This document shows positions 46,930-56,431 of a stretch of 64,000 nt of DNA, in pieces. The notes below the pieces were generated by a model that had not been told where the DNA came from, searched no databases, and saw only the letters and a program-made list of their open reading frames with translations. Source of the DNA: Terebella lapidaria (taxonomy: Eukaryota; Annelida; Polychaeta; Terebellida; Terebellidae); contig OX424559.1 of the NCBI GenBank assembly GCA_949152475.1, forward strand, positions 38,547,119 to 38,611,118, in the 5' to 3' direction. The translations under genes were made by a program, and so were the position numbers. Numbering within the stretch: the stretch's first letter is position 1; each line of letters begins with the position of its first letter.

Positions 46930-48274
46930 ATCACTCTGAGAGCTTTGCCTTCTAAGCTCCCCGACAGGATATGTCCAGCCTCATGCTGGGTCCATCCTTC
47001 ATATACCGCCGTCCGCCACACTTGGAGTAAGTAATCCTCCAAATCGGCGTTGTCCCCGTTGAACCGCTTCCGGCAGGAAGACTGGTCAGGCCCTTTATCG
47101 AAGGACGAGCGGGCCCGACGTGCGGATCCGGCTCCGGGGTCGGCAGTATAGGACGGCAAGGTCTGTGTACTACCCGCTCCCGCGGCGGAGTCCGCCGGAG
47201 CAGACTTCAACGCCGCGGACATGGGGGCTGGGTAGCTCACTTGCCACCGGGTACATTCCCACATTTACGCGATCCTGGCTTGGTGGGGACGGGACTCCTG
47301 TCGAACCCACGAGGTAGGCTCCAGACGGGGCGGCATAGCTAACATAGCTAGGGGCCGGAGCCACCGATTGCAACTGCGTGCCCGCCACACCCTGACTGCC
47401 AGGATAAGCCGACCACGCGGCACTAACTCCGGCCGTAGGAACGGTTGAAGCAGTGGCCAGCATGGTGCCTCCGAGTCGTGGAGCAGGCGCGGATCCCATT
47501 GCGGGGACCACCGGCGTCTGCGGACTCGGCAGGGCTTGGGGAGGAGCCATAGGTCCAGTCATCCCCGGACTGTAGGGGATCGTCGGGTCGACGCTCGCGG
47601 GCGGCTGACTCTGCTTGTATTGCTCAAGCGCCATAGAGATCAGCCGCCTCTCCCTCTCCGACAAAGGGTCCCGGAAGGCCCTGTGACCGCGGAGAAGGGG
47701 AGCGGTCCCGACGATCAGGTCGCCCCTGATGAGGCGACCGGGCGCGGTCGTAGCGCCCCAGAGGAGCCAACGCACCTAAAGTATTAGTGAGCTGCTCCAC
47801 TGCACCCGGTGCGGACCGTCCGGGGAGCTCTCGAAGGAGTCCACCCGGCCGGATTAGGCATCCGGAACTGATCGTCCGCCAGTCCGGAGGTGCCCGCGCC
47901 GGCGGTCACTCGATCCCGGACATCCGGAGATGTCCATTGGGAGAGTGGCGCCTGCCGTGGCCCACGTCCGGGCTTAGGTGGGTGTGGTGTAAAGCCGTTC
48001 CCGGCTCCACCAACCGCGCCTAACTCACCGAGGCCAGGCCCCGATGGCAACTCCTGTTGCGGCCCCCCAGGGCCCGACTCCACGTCCGGAGACGGAGTTG
48101 AGGACTTCGGAGTCGACTCCTCAGACAGGGTTCTGTCCGTGGAGGGTTCCGCGAGTTTCTGCTCACCGCCAGAGCTGCCCTGGAGCAGCTCACGGCCGTC
48201 GCGTGACCGGGTGTGGTCGCGACGTTATCCCCCTCTCCCTTCCCTTTGTCTTTCTTTTTATCCTTGTCACTCAT
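46930..48274 (-). pseudogene. Ty3/gypsy gag, broken
   Basis: Likely start MSDKDKKKDKGKGEGDN at 48274, 117 bases inside the primer-binding site. The reading needs several frame changes (near 48060, 47780 and 47220). Pro/Ala/Gly-rich middle (SPGMTGPMAPPQALPSPQ). Capsid-like core RFNGDNADLEDYLLQVWRTA and GHILSGSLEGKALRVMQCLP (47110-46940). The sequence then passes directly to the pre-protease region. The rest of capsid and any CCHC knuckle are missing, so an internal deletion is likely. Confidence 0.75.
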
Positions 48275-48373
48275 TTCCTTGTTTGAGATGTCCCAAAGGA
48301 GGTAAGGGGTCCCCAGGGACGAGGGAGTGAGGTACTGCAACATTAGGCTTGCAATGGGACGCCGTCGGACTGA

Positions 48374-48390
48374 TCCTGGTCACGGCACCA
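48374..48390 (-). other. Ty3/gypsy primer-binding site (tRNA-His-like)
   Basis: On the minus strand TGGTGCCGTGACCAGGA starts one base after the LTR end (TTTACA). Its complement ends TCACGGCACCA, the 3' acceptor strand plus CCA of animal tRNA-His, whose acceptor stem begins GCCGTGA. The T-stem part (CCTGG) differs from common tRNA-His sequences, so the primer identity is probable rather than certain. Confidence 0.65.
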
Positions 48391-48391
48391 A

Positions 48392-49115
48392 TGTAAAGTT
48401 CTGAGGGCGTCCGCTACAGGGCACCCGGCACTACTCTATGGAACACTACAACCACGTACAGTCGTCCGAAGCGAGTCCAGCCGTCATACATCACATCATA
48501 ACACATCAATGCATCACCACCATCATCACCTTATCTACAACATGCATATTACATAGTTATGGTAATGTAGCCGTATGTAGAGCCCGAGGAGCCATGGGAG
48601 CGGCTCCACGGAGCACGTACACGTGGGCATGTTGCTGGCCGGCCTCGCCGAAGGCACTGTCACAGAGATAGAACTCTGAGCCAGCCCGACGGTCTGCCAG
48701 AGCCTGTGTCACGCCATCCCGGGGGGGAAAAGGAACCGGTGCGAAGGCTTGCGCCCCCGAGTCAACGCGGTCTATTCCCAGCCCGGGCCCCCTATGGAAA
48801 TTGTCCCCAGGGGCCTGCGAAGGCCCTTACCCAAGGAGTGGAGACATAAAGCTCATGGCGAGCTCCCGTCTTGCCTCTCGACTTGATCTAAGACAATCTC
48901 CCAGATTGAGCCAGTGCTAGTATATATATTACACCAGCCCACAAGACAAGAAGGAAACTACATCAAACCATTGTTATAGTTTACTGGGCGCGAGAGAATT
49001 ACTGAGCATTGCCGGGGCAACGCACGCTCTGAACCAGAGCTGTCAAAACGAAGGCCGTAAAACAAGTTAGTGTTTTCAAAGTCACCTGCCGCGATCTTTG
49101 GGCAAAATCGCCACA
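48392..49115 (-). mobile_element. Ty3/gypsy 5' LTR (724 bp)
   Basis: Plus strand TGTAAAGTTCTGAGGG to AAATCGCCACA. TATA-like TAGTATATATATTAC at 48916 would be the U3 promoter on the minus strand. It resembles the solo LTR at 29156-29875 along its whole length, including the ends, more than it resembles its partner LTR at 39497. Confidence 0.88.
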
Positions 49116-49532
49116 TTATTAAATGTCAAAGAAAATTGTTACGCACTCCGAAATGTTTCAATACGTACGTCAAAGTGCAAAACTACAAGATATGGCTTGA
49201 ATAGTGTCAGTCATGAAGGAATATGGCAATGTTTACCTCAAAATATGAAAAGTGCTAAAATAAACTCCAGGCATTTAAACATAAGCTGTCTGGATGGTCA
49301 GGACCGATAAGTAGTTGTAATGTTTGCGTATTATCATGTAATATGTACAATATATGAAATAACAGAGAATGGCATGATAATGATAATTTGTTTTTGTTGC
49401 CCAATGTTCATCAGCATTTGTATATGCCACGTCATCATCTATGATTCATTGTCGGTTAATAACCTTGTGGCTAGTGTTTATTGTTTCATGCTATACCGAG
49501 GTAAAATAAAGTTCATCTTATCTTATCAATAT
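49116..49532 (+). mobile_element. LINE 3' fragment with (TTATC)n tail
   Basis: Frame readings NVSIRTSKCKTTRYGLNSVS and SGWSGPISSCNVCVLSC (49160-49350) match the extreme C-terminus of CR1-like RT proteins (Gly-Leu-Asn-Ser-Val, then a Cys cluster). A 3' UTR follows, ending AATAAAGTTCATC plus TTATC repeats (49506-49530). It starts exactly at the Ty3 LTR border, and no matching left half lies beyond the other LTR. Confidence 0.7.
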
Positions 49533-50668
49533 TATTATTGATCATCATAGGTTGATCATGACATTTTGTCAAAAGTTCATGTATAGTGTGCGCAACATAC
49601 TATATTTGCATTTAAGAAACTCATAGACTATGGTAATATATATGTGATGAAGGTTTCGTACAGCCTGGAAGGCATTGAATAACAAAGTACAGTACAGTAA
49701 ATGTTAATATATTGGATTTCAATCATGACCCATTGTTGCTGGAAAATCCTGTTCACAGTAAGGCATTACAGTAAACATAGTACTGCTACTAGTATTCTGT
49801 TTCCTGTTGTTGGCACCACAGATCAAATGTCAATGTATGCATGAACTGCTAGGAAGTGGCAAATAAATGTGTAATACCATGTCTAGATTGTTGCTGCATT
49901 TGAATATACACATATATGTTTTGAATGAATTTAGGACACCATAATAGGGTTATCTGAATTTCTGGATATGTCATGGGTATAAATAAGCTGACTTCTATTT
50001 GTGGTGGATTTCCAGGTAATACTAGTATTGGAATGAAAAAGTAAAGTTAGTGTATAATATAGAGCAAAGAAAAAATTGGCCACAATTTTAAACGAATTCG
50101 TGAAGTTTCCAGCAACGTATATTCCGTATAGAGAGGATAGTGATGCGGTAATAGGAATTGCCTAAACCACCATAGAATCTTTTATTTTTTTCACCAGGCG
50201 ATGTTGGTTTTCGGGCAGCTATGATGCATTTTCTTGTTTTAGATGTCCTCTGAAGATATCTCTCTCTTCAGCGATGTTTCTTCGAAGAGTTTTACCAGTA
50301 CATCTGATGTTTTGTAGGGTATTTTACAAAACGCGTGGGCCATCTGTTCAAAACCCCGTCATTTAGGCTCCGAGGTAAAGGGATCCAAGCCACACCAAAC
50401 GTCGTCTTATAGAGAGGTCAAGTGATCCAAGCGGCTTGGATCCCCACAAAGTGTACATGTAAAGTGATCCAAGCGCACTTGGATCACTTGACCATTTATG
50501 AGTTAGATCAACTTTGGTGATTGGAATATATTATCTACTGTAATTATTTTTACATATCGGGGATGCGTACAAGGTTTTAACACAAGGCGCAGATTATATT
50601 CATGTGCAAAATAATGAAATAAAATGCAAAATGGTGATTTTGTGGTTTGGATCACTTGACCTCTGACC
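49533..50668. other. No gene seen; GATCCAAG repeats
   Basis: AT-rich DNA. At 50415-50500 GTGATCCAAG occurs directly and inverted (GTGATCCAAGCGCACTTGG at 50463 is a hairpin with 10-bp perfect arms including GGATCAC), and TTTGGATCACTTGACC recurs at 50647. No coding region is supported. Confidence 0.5.
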
Positions 50669-50975
50669 CGTTCAACTTGACTCCTCACTCACACATACAA
50701 CGCAGCAAAGTTATCACCAGTCTAATGACAACATTGACATCACAAACCCTGACAGTATACGCAACACACCAGCAGAGCGAGAAATTAGTAGGTTGTGTGA
50801 ATGTAAAAATTACAAAGGTTTCAAATGGTACAGAACCAAATTTGTTGATCAGAAACTAACTGAATGGATTAGAGAATGTGATCTCCCAAAGGAGAAAGTA
50901 CAAGAGTTTCATATCTCGAAAACTCAAAAAGGTAAAGCCAGGAAAAGAGGAAAACACACCTCAGTCTCAAAGTAA
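50669..50975 (+). CDS. Candidate terminal exon, unknown protein
   Basis: About 100 open codons after a TGA at 50666. A pyrimidine-rich tract with CAACGCAG (ending 50706) would be a fair splice acceptor, leaving about 89 codons. The product is hydrophilic and reads like real protein: TPAEREISRLCECKNYKGF, KWYRTKFVDQKL, WIRECDLPKEKVQEF and a Lys/Arg-rich end KGKARKRGKHTSVSK before the stop at 50973. No domain recognised and no polyadenylation signal close by. It could be an exon of a host gene or a relic of an element. Confidence 0.3.
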
Positions 50976-51233
50976 AGCACTCAAAAACCAAAACAAAACA
51001 TGTGCTTGTTGAAAAAAAAAATGCACTAGTATTTCAGTAACTTTGCCAGTCAGTCAAACGAATGTTTTGTCTAATTGTTCTTTCATTGTTGGGATGTACG
51101 TACATTATTAAGAATCAACACAGGGTGTAAAACGTTTTTCCTGTGATAGGATATAACTGGTAGTCAAATTGTATAGTTTCCTTATCTCATTCGGACCGTG
51201 CATCAAAAACTTTTTTTTTTTTTAAATGTATTT
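50976..51233. other. Spacer
   Basis: AT-rich, with A- and T-runs. Left flank of the first stacked pearl/HINE-like element. Confidence 0.4.
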
Positions 51234-51816
51234 TTAGGTTACCGGACCTTTGGTCCGATAACCTATTGCCGTGGCGTTGCGTCCGTCGTCGTCGTCGTCG
51301 TCCGTCTACATTTTTATCTTTAAAGTTTACGATCGAATCTGTCTGAAATTTTGAACAAAAATGCCTAAAAATATTTCGAGAGGGAGGTATTTTTTAGTTT
51401 TTTTATTTTCGCATTTTTTTCTAAATGGCGGCCGTTTTCATCGAAAAATGGCCAATTTTGGACTTTGACGGTCGTTTTCTCAAAATCTGTTCAGTAACTT
51501 TTTTTCTTATTTATGCATAACACTCCTCATATGTACCCCTGTGACATGTATAAGTTTCGTTGCCCTTGAATCGCTCGAAATGGGCCATTTTGGGCCCAAA
51601 CTCGGCTCAAATGGGACTTTCCCATGTTAAATTCTATAGGAAATGATATATGCTGAATATTGTCGTGACCTTGAATTTGACCTCTGACCTTGGTTTCAAG
51701 GTCAGAGCGGTCGTTTTCGTCGAAAAATGGCCAATTTTGGACTTTGACGGTCGTTTTCTCAAAATCTGTTCAGTAACTTTTTTTCTTATTGATGAAAAAC
51801 ACTCCCCAAATGTATT

Positions 51817-54800
51817 ATTATTATTATTATTAAATGGCAACTTTTATAGCGCCCTATCCAGATATGAATCTGCTCTACGGCGCTGTACATAAATAATGTG
51901 TGAAAGAGGAATGTAAATATGACAGAGACAGTATTACACAACAGGAAAAAATAAAAGGCGACATTAAGAACTGGATAAAACCAAAACAGCATTGATTGAC
52001 TAGAACAAATAGACGACTAGTATACAGATGTGAAGAAGTGAGTCTTTAGTGCTCTCTTGAATGATTTCAAAGATTCAGCGTCTTTAACTTTGCCAGGTAA
52101 AATGTTCCACAGCTTTGCAGCGGCCATATCAAAAGCTTGATCGCCTTGCTTGTGGTGACGGAGCGGGACAACCAGGACATTTCTGTTATTGGAGCGGAGA
52201 CTGCGCTCAGGGCGATGGACAATGGTGACTTCTTGAAACAGATATTGCGGTGCTAGGCCTTTGATACAGCGATACACGTGGCAAAGTATTTTGAAGTCAA
52301 TACGCAGTGAAATCGGTAGCCAGTGTAGAGACTTCATTACCGGCGTAATGCTGTCGTATTTGCCAGTGCGACTTATGAGACGGGCGGCAGTTTTTTGGAC
52401 GCGTGCTAACTTGTCTAGGAGGTTTTGCGGAATCCCGTACAAGAGTGAATTACAGTGATCCAGCTTCGATATAACTGTAGCTTGGACCAGACTATTGGCG
52501 CACTGAGCATTGATCATACAGCGAATGCGTCCAATAGACCGAATGCTTTGATAGCAGGACCTGCAGATTGCATTAACTTGTGACTGCATGGACAGATTCT
52601 TGTCGAAGATAACACCAAGGTTTCGAATGTTATCAGATGGGGTGATAGTCTTTCCTCCAATTCGGACAGATACTGGTTGGGTGTACGACAGTATCTGTTC
52701 GGTCCCGAAGACAGTCAGCTCAGTTTTTTCCTCATTCAATTTGAGGGCCTTGGAAGACATCCAGAGCCGGATATCATCAATGCATGCCTCGAGTCGTTGG
52801 ATGCAGTGCATGGTACTCCCTTGGATTCTGGGATCAGATGATATCTGCAGCTGACAATCATCGGCATACAGATGATACTGGATGTTGTGCCGCCGGATTA
52901 TGTCACCCAGTGGAGTAGTGTATACACTGAATAACAGTGGTCCCAGGACGGACCCTTGAGGTACTCCATACTTGACATGGACGGTAGAAGACTTGCGACC
53001 ATCAAATGACACAATTTGTTGTCTCATTTCAAGGTAAGATTCAATCCACTGGAGGGCTAGTCCCCGGACTCCGAACCTTGTATGAAGAAGGTCGAAAAGT
53101 GTTCCATGATCAATGGTGTCGAAGGCTGCCGACAGGTCCAGGAGAACAAGAATGGAGACTTGTTTCTTGTCGGCAGCCTTCAGGAGGTCACACTTCACCT
53201 TCAGTAGTGCTGTCTCAGTGGAGTGACCAGGCCGATAGGCGGACTGCAGAGCATCCATAAGGTGGTTCGCACGAAGATGAGCCTGTAGCTGATTTGATAC
53301 TACCCTCTCAAGTACTTTCGATACGAATTGCAGATTTGATATTGGTCTGTAGTTCTTCAAGGTCATTGGGTCGAGGTGCGGCTTCTTAAGCACAGGAGTT
53401 ACCAGGGCAGTTTTGAAGGCCTTGGGAACGTAGCCTTGTCGAACTGACTCATTTATGATTCTGGTTACGAATGAAATGACTGCCGGAAGACACTCTTTCA
53501 ACAGCCAAGTGGGGAGAGGGTCCAATGATGATGACTTTGACTTTGACTTCATTATGACCTCAGCCACCTCATCTTCTGAACACAGTGTGAATGCTGAAAT
53601 GCATCGGCTAGTATCCAGGACTGGTGTATCATTGACTGTAGTCGGTGCTGGCAATAAAGCTCTGATGGTTTCTATTTTCTCTTTGAAGTATGAAGAGAAT
53701 TCGTCTGCAGTCACGTTGTTATCCGTGATGACACAGTTATTGGAGGACTTAGTGGAACTAGAGATAGCTTCGATGGTTTTGAATATGGCTTTTTGATCAG
53801 TACCACATTCATCCAATCTCGAAACGAAGTAGTTGTTCTTTGTAGATTTCAGAAGTTTGTTGAAGCTCCTGCAGCTTTCGAGATAAACTTGCTTGTGTGC
53901 CTCGAGTTTGCATTCACGCCATTTTCTCTCGAGTGACCGCTTACGTTTCTTAGCTTCACTGAGCTCGGTAGAGTACCATGGTGCTTTAGGTCGTAGAGTG
54001 ACCTTTTTGGAGATCACAGGAGCATGTTTATCCATTATGCTCTCCACAGACTCAGTATAATGACCAACCAGTTCGTCAACTCCATGCAGTGCATGTGCTG
54101 ATAGCTGGGGTTGTATTTCAGAGCAGAAGCTAGTTTTATCGATGCCCTTGACTCTCCGATACGAGACCGTGGTCGGCAGTGTTTCAGGCTTGTCAACATC
54201 CAGAGTAAAAAGTACAGCATGGTGGTCCGACACATCTACCGGAAGTACTAGAGAGTTGGCAAGTATTTCCTCATCCTTGAAAGTGATGAGTGCATCAAGA
54301 ATATGACCTTTCTTGTGCGTAGGCTCACTGATATGTTGAACCAAACTAAGCTGATGCAGGACATCATAGAAGGATCCAGTGGCCGTATTGTACAATTTAT
54401 CCAGATGGATGTTAAAGTCCCCAGTGATGATGGTCCGATCTGCCCGGTGTAATTTTGATGTGACCAGGGTTTCGAATTCTGACAAAAACGTTGAAATAGG
54501 CACACACTTGGCTTTGGAAGATGGTGGACGATATAGGACGATGAGTCTCATCTGACCTTGTCTGGTATGGATCATGCACTCGAGCAGCTCAAATGATGTG
54601 TATGTGTCACTGCTTATGAGGTCCACCTTGACACAGGTTTTGTGAAGGAGGCCGACTCCGCCACCACGTCTGTTGTCGAGGCGCGGCTTATGGAGAAAAG
54701 CATAACCAAGGGGTTTCAGTTCGGCGATCACAACGTCATCAGTTTGCCCAGGCCTGAGCCACGTCTCAGTGATCGCCATGATATCCAAATCTCGTTCAAC

Positions 54801-54988
54801 ACAGAGATTACTCAGTTGAAGCGTTTTATTTTTAACTGACTGGGCATTGATGTGACACATACTCAGGTGATGCTTTGTAGTTGGAAGATGCTGCCTCGGC
54901 GTTTCTATATGGACCAGATTATCGAGATTAACACCTCTCGACTGTCTCTTGATGTGAACATCAGTGACAATGCTGGGTATATTCCTCA
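51817..54988 (-). mobile_element. L2-like LINE, intact ORF2, 5'-truncated
   Basis: Inserted in copy 3 of the pearl/HINE-like family. The element's 3' end is an ATT-repeat at 51817-51832. Its 5' end lies within the first codons of the ORF at about 54985. The invaded sequence reads ACTCCTCATATGTACCCC in the neighbouring undisturbed module (51524). ATGTA is found on both sides of the LINE (51812-51816 and 54992-54996), a short or partly decayed target duplication. No ORF1 and no 5' UTR are present. Confidence 0.85.
51845..51886 (-). other. L2-type 3' stem-loop (GGATA, GCGC)
   Basis: On the element strand TGTACAGCGCCG is followed by TCTGGATAGGGCGCTATA. GCGCC and GGCGC can pair and GGATA lies between them. 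A 3' hairpin with a conserved GGATA is the RT-recognition element described for vertebrate L2-type LINEs such as eel UnaL2. This supports both the clade call and preservation of 3'-end recognition. Confidence 0.6.
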
Positions 54989-54989
54989 T
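52017..54989 (-). CDS. L2-like LINE ORF2: APE endonuclease + reverse transcriptase
   Basis: Uninterrupted 990-codon frame. Endonuclease: CHINAQS (Asn 48), ITETWL (Glu 75), VLYRPPSS (151-158), TGDFNIHLD (Asp 191, Asn 193) and DVSDHHAVL (Asp 255, His 256). Linker: APWYSTELSEAKKRKRSLER. RT: NYRPISNLQFVSKVLERVV (546-564), LLDLSAAFDTIDH (616-628), GVPQGSVLGPLLF (675-687) and HLYADDCQL with YADD at 708-711. C-terminal part: LHWLPISLRIDFKIL, typical of this group. All catalytic residues of both enzymes are visible. The ATG at 54989 coincides with the truncation point, so the original start may have been further upstream, but little of the endonuclease is lost. Intactness implies a recent insertion. 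Confidence 0.93.
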   Translation of the reverse strand: MRNIPSIVTDVHIKRQSRGVNLDNLVHIETPRQHLPTTKHHLSMCHINAQSVKNKTLQLSNLCVERDLDIMAITETWLRPGQTDDVVIAELKPLGYAFLHKPRLDNRRGGGVGLLHKTCVKVDLISSDTYTSFELLECMIHTRQGQMRLIVLYRPPSSKAKCVPISTFLSEFETLVTSKLHRADRTIITGDFNIHLDKLYNTATGSFYDVLHQLSLVQHISEPTHKKGHILDALITFKDEEILANSLVLPVDVSDHHAVLFTLDVDKPETLPTTVSYRRVKGIDKTSFCSEIQPQLSAHALHGVDELVGHYTESVESIMDKHAPVISKKVTLRPKAPWYSTELSEAKKRKRSLERKWRECKLEAHKQVYLESCRSFNKLLKSTKNNYFVSRLDECGTDQKAIFKTIEAISSSTKSSNNCVITDNNVTADEFSSYFKEKIETIRALLPAPTTVNDTPVLDTSRCISAFTLCSEDEVAEVIMKSKSKSSSLDPLPTWLLKECLPAVISFVTRIINESVRQGYVPKAFKTALVTPVLKKPHLDPMTLKNYRPISNLQFVSKVLERVVSNQLQAHLRANHLMDALQSAYRPGHSTETALLKVKCDLLKAADKKQVSILVLLDLSAAFDTIDHGTLFDLLHTRFGVRGLALQWIESYLEMRQQIVSFDGRKSSTVHVKYGVPQGSVLGPLLFSVYTTPLGDIIRRHNIQYHLYADDCQLQISSDPRIQGSTMHCIQRLEACIDDIRLWMSSKALKLNEEKTELTVFGTEQILSYTQPVSVRIGGKTITPSDNIRNLGVIFDKNLSMQSQVNAICRSCYQSIRSIGRIRCMINAQCANSLVQATVISKLDHCNSLLYGIPQNLLDKLARVQKTAARLISRTGKYDSITPVMKSLHWLPISLRIDFKILCHVYRCIKGLAPQYLFQEVTIVHRPERSLRSNNRNVLVVPLRHHKQGDQAFDMAAAKLWNILPGKVKDAESLKSFKRALKTHFFTSVY

Positions 54990-55089
54990 TTATGTACCCC
55001 TGTGACCTGTATAAATTTCGTTGCCCTTGAATCGCTCGAAGTGGGCCATTCTGGGCCCAAACGTGACTTTCCCATGTTAAATTTTCCTA

Positions 55090-56335
55090 TGCTTTATAAT
55101 GGGACACATTAAGCCTAATATCTCACTTAATATTGAAATTAGAGACTAGGAATGAATTGTGGACATATAGGAAATGATATATGCTGAATATTCTCGTGAT
55201 TTTGAATTTGACCTTTGACCTCATTTTCAAGGTCACAGGACAAAATGGCTAATATCTCGCTTATTATCGACTTTACAGCTTAGGAATCAATTGTGAACAT
55301 ATAGGAAATGATATATGCTGAATATTCTCGTGACCTTGAATTTGACCTTTGACCTCATTTTCAAGGTCACATGACAAAATGGCTAATATCTCGCTTATTA
55401 TCGACTTTACAGCTTAGGAATCAATTGTGAACATATAGGAAATGATATATGCTGAATATTTTCGTGACCTTGAATTTGACCTTTGACCTCATTTCCAAGG
55501 TCACAGGACAAAATTGCTAATATCTCGCTTATTATCGACTTAACAGCTTAGGAATCAATTGTGAACATATAGGAAATGATATATGCTGAATATTCTCGTG
55601 ACCTTGAATTTGACATTTGACCTCATTTTCAAGGTCAAAGGACAAAATGGCCAATATCTTGCTTATTAGCGACTTTACAGCTTAGGAATCAATTGTGAAC
55701 GTATAGGAAATGATATATGCTGAATATTCTCGTGACCTTGAACTTGACCTTTGACCTCATTTTCAAGGTCACATGACAAAATGGCTAATATCTTGCTTAT
55801 TATCGACTTTACAGCTTAGGAATCAATTGTGAACATATAGGAAATGATATGTGCTGAATATTTTCGTGACCTTGAATTAGACCTTTGATCTCATTTTCAA
55901 GGTCACAGGACAAAATGGCCAATATCTTGCTTATTAGCGACTTTACAGCTTAGGAATCAATTGTGAACATATAGGAAATGATATATGCTGAATATTCTAG
56001 TGACCTTGAATTTGACTTTTGACCTCATTTTCAAGGTCAACAGGACAAAATGGCTAATATCTTGCTTATTATCGACTTTACAGCTTAGGAATCAATTGTG
56101 AAGATATAGGAAATGATATATTCTGAATATTTTAATGATATTGAATTCGACCTTTGACCTAAATTTCAAGGTCAGTCATTTTATTTTCAAAGTCAGATTA
56201 CAAAATGGCTTATATCTCGCTTATTATCAAATTTACAGCTTAGGAGTCCATAGTGAACATATAGGAACTGATGTATGCTGAATAGTTTGGTGATCTAGAA
56301 TTTAACCTTTGATCCCATTTTCAAGGTTAGAGATA
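55090..56335 (-). repeat. 134-bp satellite, array 1 (about 9 monomers, reversed)
   Basis: Unit boundary CAAAATGG(C/T) is at 55241, 55375, 55509, 55643, 55777, 55911, 56046 and 56201, giving 134 bp except for insertions in the last units. Each monomer has TTGACCTTTGACCTCATTTT, CAAGGTCA, ATCAATTGTGAACATATAGG and a TATCTCGCTTATTATCGAC segment. These are the same monomers as array 2, in opposite orientation. The first and last monomers are more diverged than the inner ones. Confidence 0.95.
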
Positions 56336-56431
56336 TGGCGATTTCAGTGGTCACCTTGAATTTGACCTTCAAGTTTCTCGGCTTAACTCTGTATATTTCT
56401 CCGGTAACCTTTCTAGCCCATTGGGCTAATT

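Larger units (their letters stand above)
39497..49115 (-). mobile_element. Ty3/gypsy LTR retrotransposon, near complete, frameshifted
   Basis: Minus-strand element with, in element order: 5' LTR (48392-49115), primer-binding site, gag, protease, RT-RNase H, integrase, a 2.3-kb non-coding stretch, polypurine tract and 3' LTR (39497-40230). Its interior is GC- and CpG-rich compared with the AT-rich surroundings. Catalytic residues of protease, RT, RNase H and integrase are present, but at least four indels split pol and gag is damaged. The two LTRs differ strongly and no matching target duplication flanks them (TATAA on the left, TTATT on the right), unlike a simple insertion. Confidence 0.9.
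51234..56429 (-). mobile_element. Pearl/HINE-like element, copy 3, with 134-bp array and L2 insertion
   Basis: Reversed relative to copies 1 and 2. Right-type hairpin at its left edge (AGGTTACCGGACC, then GGTCCGATAACCT, 51235-51263) and a CGTCGTCGTC-type microsatellite at 51278-51306. A module with GGCCATTTTGGGCC and TGACCTTGAATTTGACC follows, then the L2 LINE (51817-54988), about nine 134-bp monomers (55090-56335), and the left-type hairpin AGCCCATTGGGCT at the other edge. Without the LINE it is about 2.0 kb. No coding capacity of its own. Confidence 0.8.
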
